From NCBI GenBank assembly GCA_938033975.1, contig CALHKJ010000279.1, positions 1 to 8,894 of the forward strand: a DNA stretch of 8,894 nucleotides, written 5' to 3'. Position numbers and translations under genes: made by a program. Positions 5,420 through 8,894 of this stretch are shown piece after piece (position 1 is the first letter of the stretch; each line of letters starts with the position of its first letter). This DNA comes from an uncultured Saprospiraceae bacterium (GTDB taxonomy: Bacteria; Bacteroidota; Bacteroidia; Chitinophagales; Saprospiraceae). The notes beneath the pieces were generated by a model. That model did no database searches, was not told the origin of the DNA, and saw nothing but the letters and a program-made list of their open reading frames with translations.

Positions 5420-7492
5420 TTGAGCAAGGAAAATCCAATCATCCATAGAGACCTCAGCTGGCTCTCATTTAACTTTAGATTGCTTCAAGAAGCTACTGAC
5501 AGGACTGTACCTCTTTATGAGCGTATCAAATTCCTTGCAATCTATTCTTCTAATTTGGACGAATTCTTCAGAGTAAGAGTGGCTAATTTAAAAAACCTAA
5601 TTAAGGTAGGGAAAAAGACACAACGAAGCCTTGATTTTGAACCAAGAGAACTCCTCGAGAATGTATTGGATACTGTAAATGCGCAGCAAGAAGAATTTTC
5701 AAATATTATGGAAAATCAAATCATCCCTGATTTGAAAGAATATGGAATTCGAATGTTGAGGATGAAGGATCTCAAAAGTGGTCAAAAAGATTATATAGAA
5801 AATTATTTTAACGAGAATCTAATTCCATATGTGCAGCCGATGGTTTTGATGGAAAAAAAAATCAGACCATTTTTAAATAACGGTGCTTTGTATTTGGTTT
5901 TGAGATTACTAGATCTGGATGATAAAAAAGGGAAAGAGAAATATGGCATTGTCAAAGTCCCATCAGAATTTCAAGAGCGCTTCATAGTTTTCCCACATGA
6001 GAAAAAAGGAAAAAAGAATATTATCTTTTTGGATGATATCATAAGACATTGCCAAAAAATCATTTTCCCAGGGTTTAAAATATTGGACAGTTTCAGCATT
6101 AAACTAACCAGAGATGCTGAATTATATATCGATGATGAATTTGAGGGTGACTTAGTTTCGAAGATTAAAAAAAATCTTTCGAAAAGAAAAATTGGACCGG
6201 CCTCAAGATTGGTTTATGATCGGGAAATGCCTGTAGAGATTTTGGAAGTTTTGCAAGATGTATTTGACTTGAATGATTTTGATTGTTTGCCAGAAGGTAG
6301 ATATCACAATAATGCCGATCTATTCAAATTTCCAAAACTTGGTATAGAAAGTCTCTCGGAAGCTCCCTTAAAGCCTCTTATTATCAATGATCTAGTCAAT
6401 GGAAGAATATTTTCTATGATAGATGAAAAAGACTATCTTCTGCATGTTCCATATCATTCTTACAAACCTGTAGTGAACTTTTTCGAGCAGGCAGCTATAG
6501 ATCCTTATGTCACCCACATTAAGATCATACAATATCGAGTTGCTGCGAAGTCAAAAATAATGGACGCTTTAATAAGGGCTGTAAAGAATGGAAAGCAGGT
6601 TACTGCATTTATCGAAATAAAAGCTCGTTTTGATGAGGCTGCTAATTTGGCTTGGGGAGAAAAATTAGAACTAGCTGGAGTAAAGGTTTACTATAGTATG
6701 CCCGGTTTGAAAGTACATTCTAAAATGGCATTGATTACCAGAAATGTAAAAGGTAATGAAGAAAACTTCGCTTATTTTTCAACTGGTAATTTCCATGAAG
6801 GAACTGCTAAAATTTATTCTGATCTTGGCTTATTCACAGCCAATAAAAAATTGATTAATGAGGCTAAAATTGTTTTTGATTATTTAGAAACTAAAAAAAG
6901 GCCGAAAAAACCATTTGAACATATTGCAGTTGGGACATTTGCCTTAAAAGCAAAATTGATCAAACTGGTTAAGCATGAAATGAAACTCGCTTCCAAAGGT
7001 CAAAAGGCGAAGATCATGTTAAAAATGAATAGTCTTGAGGATAGTGAGATGATAAACCTTCTGTATGATGCAAGCAAAGCTGGTGTCCAGATAACATTGA
7101 TCATAAGAGGAATTTGCTGTCTTGTACCTGGTATTGAAGGGCTTAGTGAAAACATCACAGCTTTTGGTCATATTGATAGATTCCTAGAACATGCTAGAGT
7201 ATTTATATTTCATAATGGAGGAGATGAATTAATTTATATTTCATCAGCTGATTGGATGGTCCGAAATCTGCATCACCGTATTGAAACAATGGTTCCAATA
7301 CTTGACAAAAAAGTAAGGAAACAAATCAAGGATATTATTAATATTCAATCGAGTGATAATGTTAAAGCAAGAAGGATTCATTATAAAAAGAACAACAACT
7401 ATAGAAAAACAGATTCTGAAGTACCAGTGAGGTCTCAAATGGAAACCTATTACTATTTAGAAAAAATTCTTTCAAAACAGAATTCACTTTAA
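5420..7492 (+). CDS. ppk1: Polyphosphate kinase 1, TTG start
   Basis: PPK1 reversibly polymerises the terminal phosphate of ATP into inorganic polyphosphate, often at the membrane periphery. The 690 residues match full-length PPK1. The N-terminal domain begins 'HRDLSWLSFNFRLLQEA' (9-25) with 'SSNLDEFFRVRV' (43-54). The head domain spans about 115-310. The first catalytic domain has Arg373 ('QYRVA'), Arg403 ('KARFDE'), the autophosphorylated His433 ('LKVHSKMAL') and 'STGNFHEGTAKIYSD' (454-468). The second has 'RGICCLVPGIEGLSENI' (563-579), His591 ('EHARVF') and 'SSADWMVRNLHHRIE' (608-622). Numbering runs close to E. coli PPK (R375, R405, H435, H592). The start must be TTG: the frame holds a stop at 5357-5359 with no ATG or GTG between, and the next ATG lies far inside the domain. 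A run of nine A's (5853-5861) encodes part of Glu-Lys-Lys. A DUF5683 gene follows by 20 bp. Confidence 0.97.
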   Translation: MSKENPIIHRDLSWLSFNFRLLQEATDRTVPLYERIKFLAIYSSNLDEFFRVRVANLKNLIKVGKKTQRSLDFEPRELLENVLDTVNAQQEEFSNIMENQIIPDLKEYGIRMLRMKDLKSGQKDYIENYFNENLIPYVQPMVLMEKKIRPFLNNGALYLVLRLLDLDDKKGKEKYGIVKVPSEFQERFIVFPHEKKGKKNIIFLDDIIRHCQKIIFPGFKILDSFSIKLTRDAELYIDDEFEGDLVSKIKKNLSKRKIGPASRLVYDREMPVEILEVLQDVFDLNDFDCLPEGRYHNNADLFKFPKLGIESLSEAPLKPLIINDLVNGRIFSMIDEKDYLLHVPYHSYKPVVNFFEQAAIDPYVTHIKIIQYRVAAKSKIMDALIRAVKNGKQVTAFIEIKARFDEAANLAWGEKLELAGVKVYYSMPGLKVHSKMALITRNVKGNEENFAYFSTGNFHEGTAKIYSDLGLFTANKKLINEAKIVFDYLETKKRPKKPFEHIAVGTFALKAKLIKLVKHEMKLASKGQKAKIMLKMNSLEDSEMINLLYDASKAGVQITLIIRGICCLVPGIEGLSENITAFGHIDRFLEHARVFIFHNGGDELIYISSADWMVRNLHHRIETMVPILDKKVRKQIKDIINIQSSDNVKARRIHYKKNNNYRKTDSEVPVRSQMETYYYLEKILSKQNSL

Positions 7493-7512
7493 TAAATCAT
7501 CGTTATTAGTTT

Positions 7513-8091
7513 ATGAAATACTTAGTCTTCTCAATAATTATCTTGTTTTTTACATGTAGCCTACATGCACAAGTGGTTGGAGGAGGCCTTACACAAGACT
7601 CTACATTACTTGAAGAAGATATATATTTTGCAGACTCTACTAAAAAAAACGAAGAGGGGTTCTTTGCAATGTTTGAGGGAAAACCAGGAAGGGCTGCATT
7701 ATATTCTGCGATCTTACCAGGAGCAGGTCAGATCTATAACAAGAAATGGATTAAAGCTCCTATTGTTTGGGGATTAGAAGGTACTGCCATTGTGTTAATT
7801 GGTTATTATGGAAATTTGCACAAGACCTTTGATCTAGCTTACAAAGGATTAAAAAGAGGAGAAATAACTGAAGCATTGGGCTACACGGATGCCGATGCAC
7901 TAGGGGAAGTTCGAGATGAATTAAAACAATATAGAGACTACTCAATCATTGGTTTAGCTGCTGCACATGTTTTGAATATTGCTGATGCTTTTGTAGATCG
8001 TCATCTTTTGGAATTTGATGTTGACGAAGATATTTCTTTAAAATTCGGACCAACTGAACATGGAGTTGGACTAACTATGGCCTTCGATTAA
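7513..8091 (+). CDS. DUF5683-domain exported protein
   Basis: The product is a 192-residue envelope protein of unknown function, in a family largely confined to Bacteroidota. A signal peptide covers about 1-19, with a hydrophobic core and a cut after 'SLHA' before Gln20. An acidic linker (about 28-50) leads to the conserved part: 'PGRAALYSAILPGAGQIYNKKW' spans about 58-79, a hydrophobic stretch runs at 83-100, 'YRDYSIIGLAAAHVLNIADAFVD' at about 140-162, and then 'FDVDEDISLKFGP'. The Gly-rich 'LPGAGQIYN' and the two hydrophobic segments suggest membrane association. It follows ppk1 by 20 bp with no terminator between, so co-transcription is likely. Its stop shares the TTAA at 8088-8091 with the stop of mutS2. 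In many Bacteroidota this family is encoded beside parB and dapB; here it is not. Confidence 0.88.
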   Translation: MKYLVFSIIILFFTCSLHAQVVGGGLTQDSTLLEEDIYFADSTKKNEEGFFAMFEGKPGRAALYSAILPGAGQIYNKKWIKAPIVWGLEGTAIVLIGYYGNLHKTFDLAYKGLKRGEITEALGYTDADALGEVRDELKQYRDYSIIGLAAAHVLNIADAFVDRHLLEFDVDEDISLKFGPTEHGVGLTMAFD

Positions 8092-8894
8092 AAATCAACA
8101 ATCGTAACACCATCACCACCTGTTTCAGGACTAGGATGCCAATATTTTTTTATGTCCTTATACTCTTTTAATTTAGCATGAATCGCTTTTCGTAGAACGC
8201 CACCACCTTTTCCATGTATTATTCTTAAGCTGGTCAAATTACTCATTAAAGCATTATCTACATATTCTTGGACATGATCGACTGCATCTTTCATTGTATA
8301 GCCTCTCACGTCAAGTTTGTTTTCAAGGGCCATAGGATTCTGAACTGTTTCTGTCAAAACTGATTTTCGTTTATGAATATCAATTGGCATTTTTGCTGGC
8401 ACCAAATCCCGTAAAGGAACATTCAATTTCATAAACCCCATTGATAATGAAGCCATATTTTTTGAAATGGCTAAAATTGCTGCCGCATCACCTCCAGTTC
8501 TCATCTTCACAAAATCACCTACTTTCAAGGTTGTATAATCGAAATCATCATTGTAATATATTTCTTCTTTGAGATCATCAATTTTATTTACAACCTCTTT
8601 CTTTTCGGCCTTTAATTTTTGTTGCAGTTTTTCAGCTTCCTCTAATTTCTTTTCTTCTTTTAAATCTTTTATGATTTTATTTAATTCTATTTCCGATACA
8701 TTAAGTTCATTTAACTTAACCTCCTTTTTCTCCATTTTGAGTTTCTTCTTCTTAATCTCGAGATCCCCATATGCATTTTCATAGGATTTGATTAGTCTTT
8801 GCAAGTTTTGCTTTTCTTTCTCATTTTCTCGCAACTTCTTTTCATAGAGTCGTTTCTCTTCCTGCAAATCATTTAGTAGCTCATCAATTTCCTT
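8088..8894 (-). CDS. mutS2: MutS2 family protein, C-terminal part (5' end outside window)
   Basis: MutS2 is a MutS-like ATPase with a C-terminal Smr nuclease domain. It is linked in some bacteria to suppression of recombination and in others to splitting collided ribosomes. The visible 268 residues are the last third of a protein usually near 790. They begin in the long Lys/Glu-rich coiled coil (about 1-115). A small beta-rich KOW-like segment follows, with 'VGDFVKMRTGGDAAAILAIS' and 'FMKLNVPLRDL' (about 124-164). The Smr domain comes last (about 190-268), with 'LDVRGYTMKDA' and the 'HGKGGGVLR' loop (about 227-235), ending 'GGDGVTIVDF'. The frame is open from 8867 to the right edge, so a TTG at 8867 is an internal Leu codon, not a start. 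The ATPase and clamp domains lie outside. The Smr loop has the expected His-Gly-Lys-Gly core. Confidence 0.93.
   Translation of the reverse strand, partial: KEIDELLNDLQEEKRLYEKKLRENEKEKQNLQRLIKSYENAYGDLEIKKKKLKMEKKEVKLNELNVSEIELNKIIKDLKEEKKLEEAEKLQQKLKAEKKEVVNKIDDLKEEIYYNDDFDYTTLKVGDFVKMRTGGDAAAILAISKNMASLSMGFMKLNVPLRDLVPAKMPIDIHKRKSVLTETVQNPMALENKLDVRGYTMKDAVDHVQEYVDNALMSNLTSLRIIHGKGGGVLRKAIHAKLKEYKDIKKYWHPSPETGGDGVTIVDF

Noticed and set aside
7244..7945. Short reading frames in other frames over ppk1 and the DUF5683 gene
   Set aside because: They lie within strongly supported genes and show no family features or plausible start regions.
8569..8784. Rightward reading frame coding a Ser/Phe-rich peptide
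   Set aside because: It is the complement of the Lys/Glu-rich MutS2 coiled coil, which automatically gives Phe/Ser/Leu codons; not a membrane protein gene.
8865..8867. TTG at 8867 as the start of a short Smr-only gene
   Set aside because: The frame stays open to the window edge with coiled-coil residues that continue typical MutS2 sequence, so this is an internal Leu codon.
1..8894. A new defence, mobile or biosynthetic system
   Set aside because: All ten genes fall into known housekeeping or envelope families; there is no transposase, integrase, toxin, nuclease cassette, repeat array or marked change in composition.

Overview
The window looks like ordinary chromosome from a member of the Bacteroidota. 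It is A+T-rich, and genes start after A/T-rich leaders with no clear Shine-Dalgarno sequence. It carries a DUF5683 protein and Bacteroidota-type BshC, DapB and MutS2 sequences. Two exported proteins have the signal-peptide ending 'xAQ' that is common in this phylum. The order or family cannot be fixed from these bases alone.

Layout, left to right: the 3' part of bshC (+) is cut by the left edge and runs tail-to-tail into accD (-). A 179-bp divergent spacer follows. Then comes a rightward group: dapB, a rhodanese-type lipoprotein and an outer-membrane beta-barrel protein, closed by a clear intrinsic terminator at 4001-4034. A SRPBCC-fold gene (+) comes next and runs tail-to-tail into tpiA (-). 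A 113-bp divergent spacer separates tpiA from ppk1 (+), which is followed after 20 bp by a DUF5683 gene (+). That gene meets the 3' part of mutS2 (-) tail-to-tail, and mutS2 is cut by the right edge. There are ten genes, two of them partial. No RNA gene, mobile element, CRISPR array or phage-like gene was seen. No stretch above 300 bp lacks a gene.

Most genes serve core functions: thiol redox buffering (bshC), fatty-acid precursor supply (accD), lysine/diaminopimelate synthesis (dapB), glycolysis (tpiA), polyphosphate synthesis (ppk1) and a MutS2/Smr nucleic-acid enzyme. The envelope genes (rhodanese lipoprotein, barrel protein, DUF5683 protein) are less well understood. The genes do not form one pathway.

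I found no convincing new system. The points most worth a second look are small-scale. A perfect 14-bp palindrome sits on the TTG start codon of dapB. All three convergent gene pairs overlap at their 3' ends (44, 17 and 4 bp). ppk1 also has a forced TTG start. Matching inverted 8-mers lie in the tpiA/ppk1 spacer. dapB and the DUF5683 gene lie apart here, although they are often close neighbours in this phylum.
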